Shown here piece after piece: positions 49,651 through 58,302 of a DNA stretch of 64,000 nt. The DNA comes from Ardenticatenaceae bacterium. Lineage in GTDB: Bacteria > Chloroflexota > Anaerolineae > Promineifilales > Promineifilaceae. The stretch covers positions 1-64,000 of the forward strand of contig JASJCR010000018.1 of assembly GCA_030065875.1 (NCBI GenBank), given 5' to 3'. Position 1 is the first letter of the stretch, and each line of letters opens with the position of its first letter. Both the position numbers and the translations under genes were made by a program. The notes beneath the pieces were generated by a model, which was not told the DNA's origin, made no database searches, and worked only from the letters and a program-made list of their open reading frames with translations.

Positions 49651-50526
49651 TTATTTATCGGAAATAATTCCTGTTATGTCAAGCTGGTGAGCGATATAGA
49701 CCAGCTTCCCCTCTTCAACCTGCTGATGGCGCTGGCTGAGCCAGGCCGCAAAGCGCGCCGGGTCCAATTCCGGATGACCGGTTAAGGTCAGCTCAAAAAA
49801 GTGCAGAATGTGGTGCAAAAAATACGATTCATCGGCCGGATAACCCCCTTTTTGGGGGTAGACGATCCAATCTGAACTGCCGGCGGCGGCGATTTCTCCT
49901 CCCGCTTCCTCGATGACGTGAAACAGCTGCCGGCCGGTTCGGCTGCCGCTGCGCGGCCCATCTTCTAATACCGCTCCCATCGATTGATGATACAAATGCT
50001 CGATCAGATCATCCAGTTGACGGTCAATTACCGGTTCAAAAATGGTGCCCCCATCAAAGTTGAGGGTGAAATAAAAGACACCCTCGGCCGGCAGCAGGGA
50101 AAAAAGCTGTGGAATGAGGGAAGGCAGGTGAAACAGGTCGAGAAACGCATGGCCAAGCAGTACGGCCCACAAGCGCTCGCCCGCATGGTGCTTGATCCAA
50201 TCCTGCACGGTTCCCTGCACCGCGTGAACGGTGAAGTAGGGGAATTTTGCTGACCAGTTGATCGTACGCTTTTTTATAATCTCAATATGAGCCGGATCGC
50301 TGTCGAGCGCGGTGTAGTCGGCTATCGACAGACGATGGCTGGCCAGAATACGCTCGATCATCGTCCCGCTTCCAGCCCCCAATTCCAGCAGTTCCAGCGG
50401 TTGATAGCGCGAGGTTGGTGGACACAGCTCCCAAAATTTGTTCCAAACGTGAGGGTTCAGCGCTCGGTCATCAACGGTTTTTTTTGCTTCGAGATAGCGG
50501 GGTAGGAAGTAGCTTTCGGAGACCAT
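49651..50526 (-). CDS. SAM-dependent methyltransferase-like protein
   Basis: 291 residues. Motif I LELLELGAGSGTMIERIL (~45-62), then YTALDSDPAHIEI for the ribose-binding acid, as in class I methyltransferases. The remainder (LLGHAFLDLFHLP, GVFYFTLNFDGGTIFEPVID) is compatible with a small-molecule methyltransferase; the substrate is unknown. Downstream of a GT4 gene in the same direction, separated by a repeat-filled spacer. Confidence 0.8.
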   Translation of the reverse strand: MVSESYFLPRYLEAKKTVDDRALNPHVWNKFWELCPPTSRYQPLELLELGAGSGTMIERILASHRLSIADYTALDSDPAHIEIIKKRTINWSAKFPYFTVHAVQGTVQDWIKHHAGERLWAVLLGHAFLDLFHLPSLIPQLFSLLPAEGVFYFTLNFDGGTIFEPVIDRQLDDLIEHLYHQSMGAVLEDGPRSGSRTGRQLFHVIEEAGGEIAAAGSSDWIVYPQKGGYPADESYFLHHILHFFELTLTGHPELDPARFAAWLSQRHQQVEEGKLVYIAHQLDITGIISDK

Positions 50527-50545
50527 GAGAGTTATTGGTTTATTG

Positions 50546-50704
50546 GTTATTGGTATATTGGTTTATTCGTGTATTAGTTTATTAACATTTTACGTTGCTG
50601 GTATATTGGCTAAAGGTAATTAAATTACTAGGCTGTTGAATCAGCCGCGAAAATTAATGGTCAATTATCAATTGCCAATAATCAATTACCAATATACCAA
50701 TAAC
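50546..50704. repeat. Inverted repeat of GTTATTGGTATATTGGT words
   Basis: GTTATTGGTATATTGGT (50546-50562) is the exact reverse complement of 50688-50704. Degenerate TTGGTTTATTGG words extend both arms, on the left to the start codon of the methyltransferase gene (50526) and on the right into the last codons of the glycosyltransferase gene (50720). Confidence 0.88.
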
Positions 50705-50719
50705 TAATACACCAATAAA

Positions 50720-51796
50720 CTAATAAACCAACTTTCGTAAAAATCGCTCAATTTGGGCGCAGCTGTCTTCCCAGGTTGGATGGTTGGCAAAGCGCTCCAT
50801 GGCGGCGGCGCTCATTTGGGAGAGCAGCGGCCGGTTTTTATGAAGCTCGGTGAGGTGTCGGGCCAGAGCCACAATATCCCCCGGCCGGATCAAAAAACCG
50901 GTGCGGCCGTTTTCAATAATTTCCCCGGCCGCTCCACCCGTCGTGCCAATGGCCGCCAAACCAAATCCCATCGCCTCCAGGTAAACGATGCCAAATCCTT
51001 CATATTGTGAGGGGACAACCAGCACGTCGTTCATCGTTAAGCGATGGGCCAGTGCTTCGTCATCTAAACGCCCCCAAAAATGAATGTGCTCTTCGAGATG
51101 TTTATCTTCCACAAATTTCATCATGTCAAGCGCATAAAAAGGGTCGACGTTTAAATCACCGACAACATCCACCTGCCACGCTTGAAAAGGTAGATGAGCG
51201 GCCGCCTGCAAAAGCGTATGGAGCCCTTTACGCGGGATGAGATTGCCCACAAACACGATATTCAGTTTTTTTAGATTTGAATGGCGCAGCGACTGCAGCG
51301 CGCAGCGAACCGGATCAAAGCGGTTTCCGGCCGGAAAGGCGACTAGATGAGGGGTGCGTTGACCAATCACCGATTCAACGGCGTCACGGGTGGTCTTACT
51401 GTTGTAGATAAACCCGTCAACCGTATTTAAATATCGCTTTTCTATCATCCGATAGGCCCACTTGACCCCGCCTGGATGAAATTCCGAGGATCGCAAATGA
51501 TGGACGATCGCTACAATGGGATAAGATACGCGCTTTTTTAGCTGGGTGTTCAGCCAGAACAGTGATGGGTGATTTAATTCGTCTTGCAGAAGCAAATCAA
51601 AGGGTTTGGCGGCCAGCGCCTCTAAAAAATCACGCGAGAAATTGTCGCTTAGATGGCGGGGATAATTTCTCCAGGGAATGGAGATGATTTCAACTTCATG
51701 CCCGGCCGTGCGGAGAAAGTTGACCAGCTGCCGGTCATAAAGATAACCACCGGAGACGGTATCAAGCGAGCCATAAATTACCAGACCTAGGTGCAT
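50720..51796 (-). CDS. Glycosyltransferase family 4
   Basis: 358 residues, GT-B fold retaining glycosyltransferase. N-terminal LVIYGSLDTVSGGYLYDRQL acceptor domain; donor domain with LNIVFVGNLIPRKGLHTLLQ, LEEHIHFWGRLDDEAL and the nucleotide-sugar motif VVPSQYEGFGIVYLEAMGFG, which holds the E-x7-E signature. Probably adds a hexose to a lipid-linked or small-molecule acceptor. Last three codons lie in repeat sequence. Confidence 0.92.
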   Translation of the reverse strand: MHLGLVIYGSLDTVSGGYLYDRQLVNFLRTAGHEVEIISIPWRNYPRHLSDNFSRDFLEALAAKPFDLLLQDELNHPSLFWLNTQLKKRVSYPIVAIVHHLRSSEFHPGGVKWAYRMIEKRYLNTVDGFIYNSKTTRDAVESVIGQRTPHLVAFPAGNRFDPVRCALQSLRHSNLKKLNIVFVGNLIPRKGLHTLLQAAAHLPFQAWQVDVVGDLNVDPFYALDMMKFVEDKHLEEHIHFWGRLDDEALAHRLTMNDVLVVPSQYEGFGIVYLEAMGFGLAAIGTTGGAAGEIIENGRTGFLIRPGDIVALARHLTELHKNRPLLSQMSAAAMERFANHPTWEDSCAQIERFLRKLVY

Positions 51797-51837
51797 GATG
51801 TCTTAGTGGTCCATTTCCTAATTCCTAAATAACCAAA

Positions 51838-51920
51838 TAGCCACAGATTTTCACAGATTAACGCCAATTTCTCTCTTGCTCAGTAGGAGCTCTGTGAAAA
51901 TCCAGGTTAATCAGTGGCTA
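51838..51920. repeat. Inverted repeat TAGCCACAGATT / AATCAGTGGCTA
   Basis: Arms 51838-51849 and 51909-51920 match at 11 of 12. Inside are further complementary pieces (GATTTTCACAGA and CTGTGAAAATCC). The vocabulary is the widespread intergenic phrase around ATCTGTGGCTA, also present in the interior of 23734-23878. Rest of the 196-base spacer 51797-51992 shows no gene. Confidence 0.75.
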
Positions 51921-51992
51921 AATTTGTAGAGGCGCTTCGGCTTCGGCAAGCTCAGCCAGCGCTTTTTTGGCATTTTAAAACACTTTCTTTAA

Positions 51993-54746
51993 TTAAATAT
52001 TGTACTTTACCTGCCGCAGCAGAAACGCTTCCCGGCCGCCTTCCAATATATTTTCTACCGGTTCCCGAATGACCGGATCATCAATGGAGCCGGCATGCTC
52101 AACCCATCCACACTGTTCATTGGCCTTCATCAGTAATATCAACTCAGCATCGCCGGAAACCGGAATATTGGCGTTATGAGTGGCAATCACAAACTGCCGC
52201 CGCTCTTTTTCACGGCGCAGGGTTTGTACAATTTCGCTAAAAATAAAGGCGTTGTCGAGATCGTCTTCCGGCTGATCGATGATCAGGGGGGTATTGCGCT
52301 CGACCAAAATCAAAGAGAGGATCGCCGTACATTTTTGACCGGTTGACAACCCCGGCTCGCCAGGAGGAGGAGTGAGCGAACGATAGGCATCCCCTACTTT
52401 GAGGCGGATATCTGGCAGATCGGGAATGCGGAAAATTTCAAGCTCAAATAAACACTCTTCATCCAGAGCGGCTAACCGTTTGCGATAAGAAGGGGAAATT
52501 CCATAAACCGTTTCTAACAGCGATTCACCGTCTTGTTCCTGTTCCTGACGCACCGCCTGGGCGAGATGAGCGGCATCATGACCGGCCGCGGTAATCAACT
52601 CCACCGTTTTGCGGGTAATGCCGCTTTTTGTCCGCTTAAACAGATCGGCTAAATATTCAGCATATGCTTCGCGATTGCCCATAGGCGTCAGCTTAACCAG
52701 AACCGTACCGCGCAATGCTTCATTTAATTCAGAGGTTTTGGCGAGGCGCAGGCCAAATTCTTTTTCGCTGCGTAAGGTGTGCAGTGCGGCCAGTTTCTCC
52801 CGTCGTTCTTCGACCGTTTGCTCGAGCTGAGCGATTTTCTGATCCTGTATGCGGGCCATGGCGACCAGCCCGGCCTCTTTTTCCTTGATAGAGAAGTAGC
52901 GATCGAGATCAAGTCCATCGCCAAATTCGGCGACGAGCTGCCGATAGGCCGCTTCTCCCTCCGCATATTTGGCCCGCCACGTTTCCCGTGCCGCCGTGGT
53001 GGCGGTCCAGGACGCGGTTAAATCAGCCCGCAGCTGGTGCAGCACCTGGGTGATATGCTGGTCCATCTCGTTCAGGGCGGCCGTTAATTCCGGAAAATGT
53101 GGGTCATCAAGCGGCAGGCGGGTTTGGTTGCCAAACCATCGTTCAACCTGAGTGATGCGTTCGTCGGCTAACTCTTCCAGATGCTGCAGGGCCAGGCGCG
53201 CCTCCTCAAGCTCTCGCATTTGAGATAGCTGGGCGATCGCATCTAATTTTTCTAACCGCTCGATTTCCAGCCGCAAACCGGGCAGGGCGGCCAGCTCCTG
53301 TTCACCGGCCGCCAATTCATCTTTTAGGTGCAAAATCGCCTGAGCGTTGGCTTCCAGCCAGCGCACCAGATCCGCTTCTGCTCGACGAACATCTCGCAGC
53401 TGATCGCTGATGTAGGTGTCGAGGAGATTGAGCTGAAAGTTGACGTCGTTGGCAATTTCATAAACTTCTTTTTGCCCATACACTTCAAGCGGCAGGCCGT
53501 GGGGCAGCAGCGTGGTGGGATGGACATTGGTGACGGCGCCGGTGGCCACATCAATGACCTGGGGTGTTTCATTACGCACTCGACGAATTTCGTAGCGGGT
53601 GCCATCGGCCAACTCATAATAGGCGGTGACAGCCGCCCCTTTGGGAAGCGTGACATCAACCACGCTGCTATGCTGCTTGATGGTAGCCTGGGTGCGGGCC
53701 GGCACGTCAAACACAAAACGCACTGCTTCGAGTAAGCTTGATTTGCCGGTTCCCCGGCCGCCAATGATCGTGTTCAGGTTGGGATTAAAGTGAATTAGGA
53801 GCGGGTCTTTGGGTGCGTCCTCACTTTGCCCATCGATGCGGCCGCTCAAAAACCCGCGTTCGATCGCCAACCCCAGCAGTCGGGGGTATTTTTCCTGGAC
53901 GTGTTCCCCGTTCAGGCGGATGCGGGAATCAAAATCGATAAACGCCTGGCGGAGGGCATTGACGCTAAAGTGACTCAGTTTGATCCGCGTGTACCGCTCA
54001 CCGACCGAGAGCCGCCCCTTTTCGTTGGTTTGGCCCAACCCTCGGCCGTCGGAGCTGTTGAGGCAGGCGATTGATTTATTGCCGTAATGATCAGCCTGGC
54101 CGGTGACCAGGCGGTTGACAAAGCGAGAAAGCTCTCCGCGAGTGGCCGGAATTTCCAGCGCCAGTAGATGTTGATCCTCATACGCCAACACCCGCCCTTC
54201 TCCTTCCAGCTCGTGGAGCAGGCCGTTTTTGCGGGTGGCGTGAGCAGCGATCGGCAGACCGGGCAGCCCATCGTCGCCGGTCGCAATGCGGGCGGTTAAT
54301 TCTCGACAGCTCATTTGGGTGAGTCGGGGAGTACGTGTTTGGGGGTCAAAGCGGGTGTGAGGCAGTAAACCAAGAGAGGAAATGAAGTGATCGATCTTTT
54401 CAGGATCGGTATCGGGATCAAAAAGGGCCAGGAAATGAACCTGTCGTTTGCCCTCGTTGGCTCCCAACTCGACACCGGGAATCACGACGAGGCCGGTTCC
54501 GGCGGCCGCTTCCTGGACATAGCGAATCCAGGAGACATCATTGTGATCGGTAATCCCGATGATGTCGAGCTCCTGTTCCTCGCGTGCATAGCGGACATAA
54601 GCTTCTGCCAGGGCCCTCCTCTCGTCCTCAGTGGTCAAATTAAAATCAAGGCAGTGAAAACCCGGATCGGCCGGGGTGTGGTTGTGCAAATCTGCCCGGT
54701 AAAAGCGGGCTCCATTGGAAAGGGTTAAAATTTGTTCCAGCAACAT
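51993..54746 (-). CDS. PHP domain-SMC-like ATPase fusion (TrlF-type)
   Basis: 917 residues. The N-terminal PHP phosphoesterase domain has YRADLHNHTPADPGFH (HxH), IIGITDHND, VIPGVELGANEG and a later LPIAAHATRKNG. From ~325 an ABC/SMC-type ATPase begins: Walker A GGRGTGKSSLLEAV, ~250 residues of coiled coil (~440-690), signature LSTGQKCTAILSLIL, Walker B PLIIDQPEDDLDNAF and H-loop VIATHNANIP. Such proteins probably act on DNA or RNA ends in repair or defence; function is not established here. A GTG two codons upstream is an alternative start. No restriction or toxin partner is adjacent. Confidence 0.88.
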   Translation of the reverse strand: MLLEQILTLSNGARFYRADLHNHTPADPGFHCLDFNLTTEDERRALAEAYVRYAREEQELDIIGITDHNDVSWIRYVQEAAAGTGLVVIPGVELGANEGKRQVHFLALFDPDTDPEKIDHFISSLGLLPHTRFDPQTRTPRLTQMSCRELTARIATGDDGLPGLPIAAHATRKNGLLHELEGEGRVLAYEDQHLLALEIPATRGELSRFVNRLVTGQADHYGNKSIACLNSSDGRGLGQTNEKGRLSVGERYTRIKLSHFSVNALRQAFIDFDSRIRLNGEHVQEKYPRLLGLAIERGFLSGRIDGQSEDAPKDPLLIHFNPNLNTIIGGRGTGKSSLLEAVRFVFDVPARTQATIKQHSSVVDVTLPKGAAVTAYYELADGTRYEIRRVRNETPQVIDVATGAVTNVHPTTLLPHGLPLEVYGQKEVYEIANDVNFQLNLLDTYISDQLRDVRRAEADLVRWLEANAQAILHLKDELAAGEQELAALPGLRLEIERLEKLDAIAQLSQMRELEEARLALQHLEELADERITQVERWFGNQTRLPLDDPHFPELTAALNEMDQHITQVLHQLRADLTASWTATTAARETWRAKYAEGEAAYRQLVAEFGDGLDLDRYFSIKEKEAGLVAMARIQDQKIAQLEQTVEERREKLAALHTLRSEKEFGLRLAKTSELNEALRGTVLVKLTPMGNREAYAEYLADLFKRTKSGITRKTVELITAAGHDAAHLAQAVRQEQEQDGESLLETVYGISPSYRKRLAALDEECLFELEIFRIPDLPDIRLKVGDAYRSLTPPPGEPGLSTGQKCTAILSLILVERNTPLIIDQPEDDLDNAFIFSEIVQTLRREKERRQFVIATHNANIPVSGDAELILLMKANEQCGWVEHAGSIDDPVIREPVENILEGGREAFLLRQVKYNI

Positions 54747-54752
54747 ATGCAC

Positions 54753-55239
54753 CCTATTTTGTGAGTGAGAACGACGGCCAAATTATAGCACATTTGTTCG
54801 AAATTTAGAAGGTGAAACATCTTCTGTGCCCGGACGTCGCCTGGTTGGTGAATCACCAACTTCCTTATTATACTAGGGCCGGTTGGCATGTCATGATTCT
54901 CTCACTTTTATCACCCGTAAATAGCCTGTCATCCTAAACGCAGCGAAGGATCTCCCAACTCGCATGGAGGCCATTCAAGCCAAACAGACAGCCCCCTCGC
55001 GGAAAGGCGGCGTCGTTTAGGCGAGAGTGACTAGATTCTCCACCTGGCTGCCCTTCGCTCTGAAAGTCAGGCCCCCGCGGCCCATTCATGGCCCGATTTC
55101 AGATTGGACCAATCTCCAAGATTGGTCCAATCTACGAGCTGCTGTTTAACCCGTGTTGGGGAGGGGGATATGCCGGGAGGATACGACGGACAAAACAAAA
55201 CGGTTGATTTCCGCTGATTTCCGCGCATAATTCTCACTT
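54753..55239. other. Gene-free 487-base spacer with a palindrome
   Basis: No gene supported. AGATTGGACCAAT (55101-55113) is the exact reverse complement of 55121-55133. The phrase TCATCCTAAACGCAGCGAAGG at 54931-54950 resembles a common intergenic word of many genomes. Part of the middle is GC-rich and irregular, possibly decayed sequence, but nothing can be identified. Confidence 0.5.
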
Positions 55240-55782
55240 ATGGCTGAAAAACAAAAAATTATTGTTGCTTCACACAACCCAGTCAAGATTAACGCCGTTC
55301 AAAGCGGTTTTTCAGCGTTTTTTGGTGAAAAAGGGTGGCAGATTTCCCCACTTTCCGTGCCGTCCGGCGTCAGAGATCAACCATTCAGCAACGAAGAGAC
55401 CCGTCAGGGGGCGCATAATCGGGTGAGTAACGCCCGTCGCCAAAGCCCCACGGCCGATTTTTGGGTGGGTATTGAAGGCGGGGTTGAAGATGATGGGCAA
55501 GCGATGCTGGCCATGGCCTGGGTCGTCATCACTGGGGCTAACGGCCGGGTTGGTCAGGCGCGCACCGGGACATTTGTGCTCCCTCAACAGGTGGCTGAGC
55601 TGGTGCGAGGGGGCAAAGAGCTGGGTGAAGCGGATGATATCGTGTTTGGCGGCCGTAATTCCAAACAGAAGCAAGGTGCAGTGGGGCTGTTAACCGCCGG
55701 CCTGATCGATCGCACCGGTCTGTATGCCCATGCGGTTATGCTGGCGCTCATTCCATTTAAAAATGGCCATTTTGATTTTTAA
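55240..55782 (+). CDS. yjjX: Inosine/xanthosine triphosphatase, YjjX/DUF84 family
   Basis: 180 residues. Family pattern: VASHNPVKINAVQSGFSAFF, SGVRDQPFSNEETRQGAHNR, ADFWVGIEGGVEDDG and QKQGAVGLLTAGLIDRTGLY. The enzyme hydrolyses ITP and XTP (non-canonical purine nucleotides) to the diphosphates, protecting nucleic acids. The spacer after it (55783-55982) has the words TTTCACGAATTTCACGAA but no gene. Confidence 0.92.
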   Translation: MAEKQKIIVASHNPVKINAVQSGFSAFFGEKGWQISPLSVPSGVRDQPFSNEETRQGAHNRVSNARRQSPTADFWVGIEGGVEDDGQAMLAMAWVVITGANGRVGQARTGTFVLPQQVAELVRGGKELGEADDIVFGGRNSKQKQGAVGLLTAGLIDRTGLYAHAVMLALIPFKNGHFDF

Positions 55783-55982
55783 GTATGTCAAAGCTCAATT
55801 TTCTAAACAAGATTTCACGAATTTCACGAATTTTCCCACCTTAATGAGAAAATCCTTTTAATTCGTGCCATCCTGTTTTTAAAAATTTAACCGTGACGCA
55901 CTGAAGTGGCTCATTCGACATTATCACCCAGGGCCTTATTCCCTATCCCCACACTCTACCCCCCATGCTATAATCCCCTCTT

Positions 55983-56966
55983 ATGCTCAAATCCACCCTT
56001 CGAAAACCCCAGGTCTGGCTGGGGCTTGCCGTCAGCGTGATCGCCATTATCGCTTTGATATGGTCGATTGATTTGGCTCAGGTGCTCGAAGCGCTGCGCA
56101 ATTCAGAATGGGGTTGGCTTCCGCTTGTGGCCGGGGGGATCACCACGTTTTTACTGGCTCGCGCGGTACGCTGGCGCATACTGCTCGATCGGGTTCTCGA
56201 TTATCAACCGATCCTGCACGTGCAGAATGTCGGCTATCTGCTGGGTTTATTCCTGCCCCTGAGATTAGGGGATATTGCCCGTACGGTGTTAATCGGCCGA
56301 TTTCCACCGGTCACCTTCTGGCAGGGGGCCAGCACAATGGTCGTCGAACGCCTGCTTGATTTGCTTATTTTTGTGGCCCTGTTCCCCTTTGCCGTGGCCA
56401 ATCTCGACCAGCTGCCCGCATCACTACAAAATGCGGCCCTTTTCTCAGGGGTGGTAGCGCTGGTCGGGATAAGCATATTTTTAATTATGGCTCGCAACCG
56501 GCCGCTGGTTGAGCAACTGCTGGTGGACCGTCTCCCGGTTCGGCTGGGGAACTCCATTCGTCAGAGTCTCGATGGGCTGACCGTCTTTAACAGCCTGCCT
56601 GATTTCCTGCTGATTTTGTTGTGGAGCGTGTTGACCTGGCTGCCCACCGCTTTTGCCTACAATTGGGCGATGCGAGCGGTGGGGCTGCAGCCAAGCATTT
56701 GGGAAGTCGCTTTTGTACTTTGTTGTGCCGCCTTTGCGGTGGCCATTCCCTCTTCACCTGGACAGCTAGGTGTCTTTCATGCGGCCGTCTTTTTCGCCCT
56801 ACACACGATATTGGGTTATCCGGAGGGGCCAGCAATCGGTTTTGCCCTGATTTTTCATGCGGTTCAATATGTCGTGTTTACCGCTTTGGGGTTGTGGGGG
56901 TTGAGTCAGACCGGTCAATCGTGGCGTGGGGTGATAACGCTGGCGGAAAAGAATTTGTCGAAATAA
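55983..56966 (+). CDS. Flippase-like membrane protein, LPG synthase TM/UPF0104 (AglD-like)
   Basis: 327 residues with about eight helices. Typical features of the YbhN/UPF0104 group: WGWLPLVAGGITTFLLARAV RWR near 45, VGYLLGLFLPLRLGDIARTV, VVERLLDLLIFVALF and SSPGQLGVFHAAVFFAL. There is no lysyltransferase domain, so lysyl-PG synthesis is unlikely; members of this group are thought to move or modify lipid-linked sugars. Next to GT4 and GT-C genes on the same strand, which supports a role in surface glycan formation (inference). Confidence 0.85.
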   Translation: MLKSTLRKPQVWLGLAVSVIAIIALIWSIDLAQVLEALRNSEWGWLPLVAGGITTFLLARAVRWRILLDRVLDYQPILHVQNVGYLLGLFLPLRLGDIARTVLIGRFPPVTFWQGASTMVVERLLDLLIFVALFPFAVANLDQLPASLQNAALFSGVVALVGISIFLIMARNRPLVEQLLVDRLPVRLGNSIRQSLDGLTVFNSLPDFLLILLWSVLTWLPTAFAYNWAMRAVGLQPSIWEVAFVLCCAAFAVAIPSSPGQLGVFHAAVFFALHTILGYPEGPAIGFALIFHAVQYVVFTALGLWGLSQTGQSWRGVITLAEKNLSK

Positions 56967-57063
56967 TCGCATTTTTATCTCTAACGGCCGACCGGGACCA
57001 AAGACTTGACGCAAATCTTCTCTCTCGCTACGCTTGTGCGGCCAAATACCGTGTATAAACGAT

Positions 57064-58302
57064 ATGAAAATTCTTGAAGTTTTGACCTATTATCGGCCGC
57101 ATGTCAGCGGCCTCACCATTTATGTCGAACGACTGAGTAAAGCCCTGGTTGAACAGGGTCACGAAGTGGTCGTTTTGACCTCCCAGTATGAAAACGATCT
57201 TCCCCGAGAGGAAACGATCAGCGGGGTGCAAATCAAGCGCGTGCCGGTGGCTTTTCGCATCAGCAAAGGGGTGATCATGCCCACGATCGGGCACCACGCC
57301 ACCAAATGGGCCCGCTGGGCGGATGTGATTCATTTGCACCTTCCTCAATTTGACGCCCCAGGGTTTGCTCTGCGCGGCCGGCTGTTTGGCAAACCGGTGG
57401 TTCTCACTTACCACTGTGACCTGCAGCTGCCGGTCGGCAAATTTAATCGGCTGGTGGATGGGGTCGTCAAAATGATGAATCAATTGGCCGGTTCACTGGC
57501 CAATGCGGTGGTGACCTACACCCGCGATTACGGGACAAATACCCCGTTTTTGCATCAATACTTGGAACAAAAGCTCCATATTATCCCCCCACCGGTGGAG
57601 CTGGACGCCTGTTCCCCTGACTGTGAAGCCGCCTTTTACGCCCGGCACGAGCTGTCCGGCCGCAAAGTCATCGGCATTTCGGCCCGCCTGGCCACCGAAA
57701 AAGGGGTGGAAGTGCTGCTCAAAGCCTTACCTCAAATTTTGGAGGCTCATCCGGATGCGCTGGTGCTTCACGCCGGCCCATATCAAAATGTTTTGGGTGA
57801 AGAAGCGTACGCCGCCAAACTTGAGCCGATTTTTCAGAAGTACGCTGCTTCTTACAGGCGCCTGGGAACGCTTCACGGAGCGGAATTGACCGCCTTCTAC
57901 AAAAATCTCGACTGCCTGGTTATTTGCAGCCTCAACAGCACCGAAAGCTTTGGGCTGGTGCAAATCGAAGCGATGCGCAACGGGGTGCCGGTTGTGGCCA
58001 GCAATTTGCCCGGCGTGCGCCAATCGGTGACGATGACCGGTATGGGGGAAGTGGTTCCCATTGGGGATCATGCAGCCTTGGCGGCGGCGGTAAATCGGGT
58101 TTTGGATAAGAAGGCGGCGTACATACGCGATGCACAGCTCATCAGCGACAGTTTTAGCCCCACCCAAACGGCCGCTGAATACATCACCCTTTTTAACGCG
58201 CTGCAAAACAACACGCCAGACACCTCAACCCCGGAGCCGCCGGCGTATCAGCGTCTCCGCGCGATGCAGGAGCGGTATAATTCGACCCATGAGTCAGGTT
58301 AA
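57064..58302 (+). CDS. Glycosyltransferase family 4
   Basis: 412 residues from the ATG at 57064. MKILEVLTYYRPHVSGLTIY is a typical GT4 N-terminus with the acceptor loop; HLHLPQFDAP-like segment after the first domain; donor domain with KVIGISARLATEKGVEVLLK and VICSLNSTESFGLVQIEAMR (the E-x7-E signature). The 3' end overlaps the next gene by 14 bases, so the two products are probably made together. CPDCEA and CS-containing loops are not metal sites as far as can be seen. Confidence 0.92.
   Translation: MKILEVLTYYRPHVSGLTIYVERLSKALVEQGHEVVVLTSQYENDLPREETISGVQIKRVPVAFRISKGVIMPTIGHHATKWARWADVIHLHLPQFDAPGFALRGRLFGKPVVLTYHCDLQLPVGKFNRLVDGVVKMMNQLAGSLANAVVTYTRDYGTNTPFLHQYLEQKLHIIPPPVELDACSPDCEAAFYARHELSGRKVIGISARLATEKGVEVLLKALPQILEAHPDALVLHAGPYQNVLGEEAYAAKLEPIFQKYAASYRRLGTLHGAELTAFYKNLDCLVICSLNSTESFGLVQIEAMRNGVPVVASNLPGVRQSVTMTGMGEVVPIGDHAALAAAVNRVLDKKAAYIRDAQLISDSFSPTQTAAEYITLFNALQNNTPDTSTPEPPAYQRLRAMQERYNSTHESG

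Noticed and set aside
49651..55782. Defence island around the PHP-SMC ATPase
   Set aside because: Neighbours are a methyltransferase of small-molecule type, glycosyltransferase, rnpB and a house-cleaning NTPase; no restriction, toxin or phage genes were seen.
58130..58288. Start of the methyltransferase/GT-C protein 53 codons further upstream
   Set aside because: These codons overlap the coding end of the GT4 gene in another frame and give an Arg/Ser/Pro-rich shadow peptide; the ATG at 58289 gives a normal methyltransferase start.
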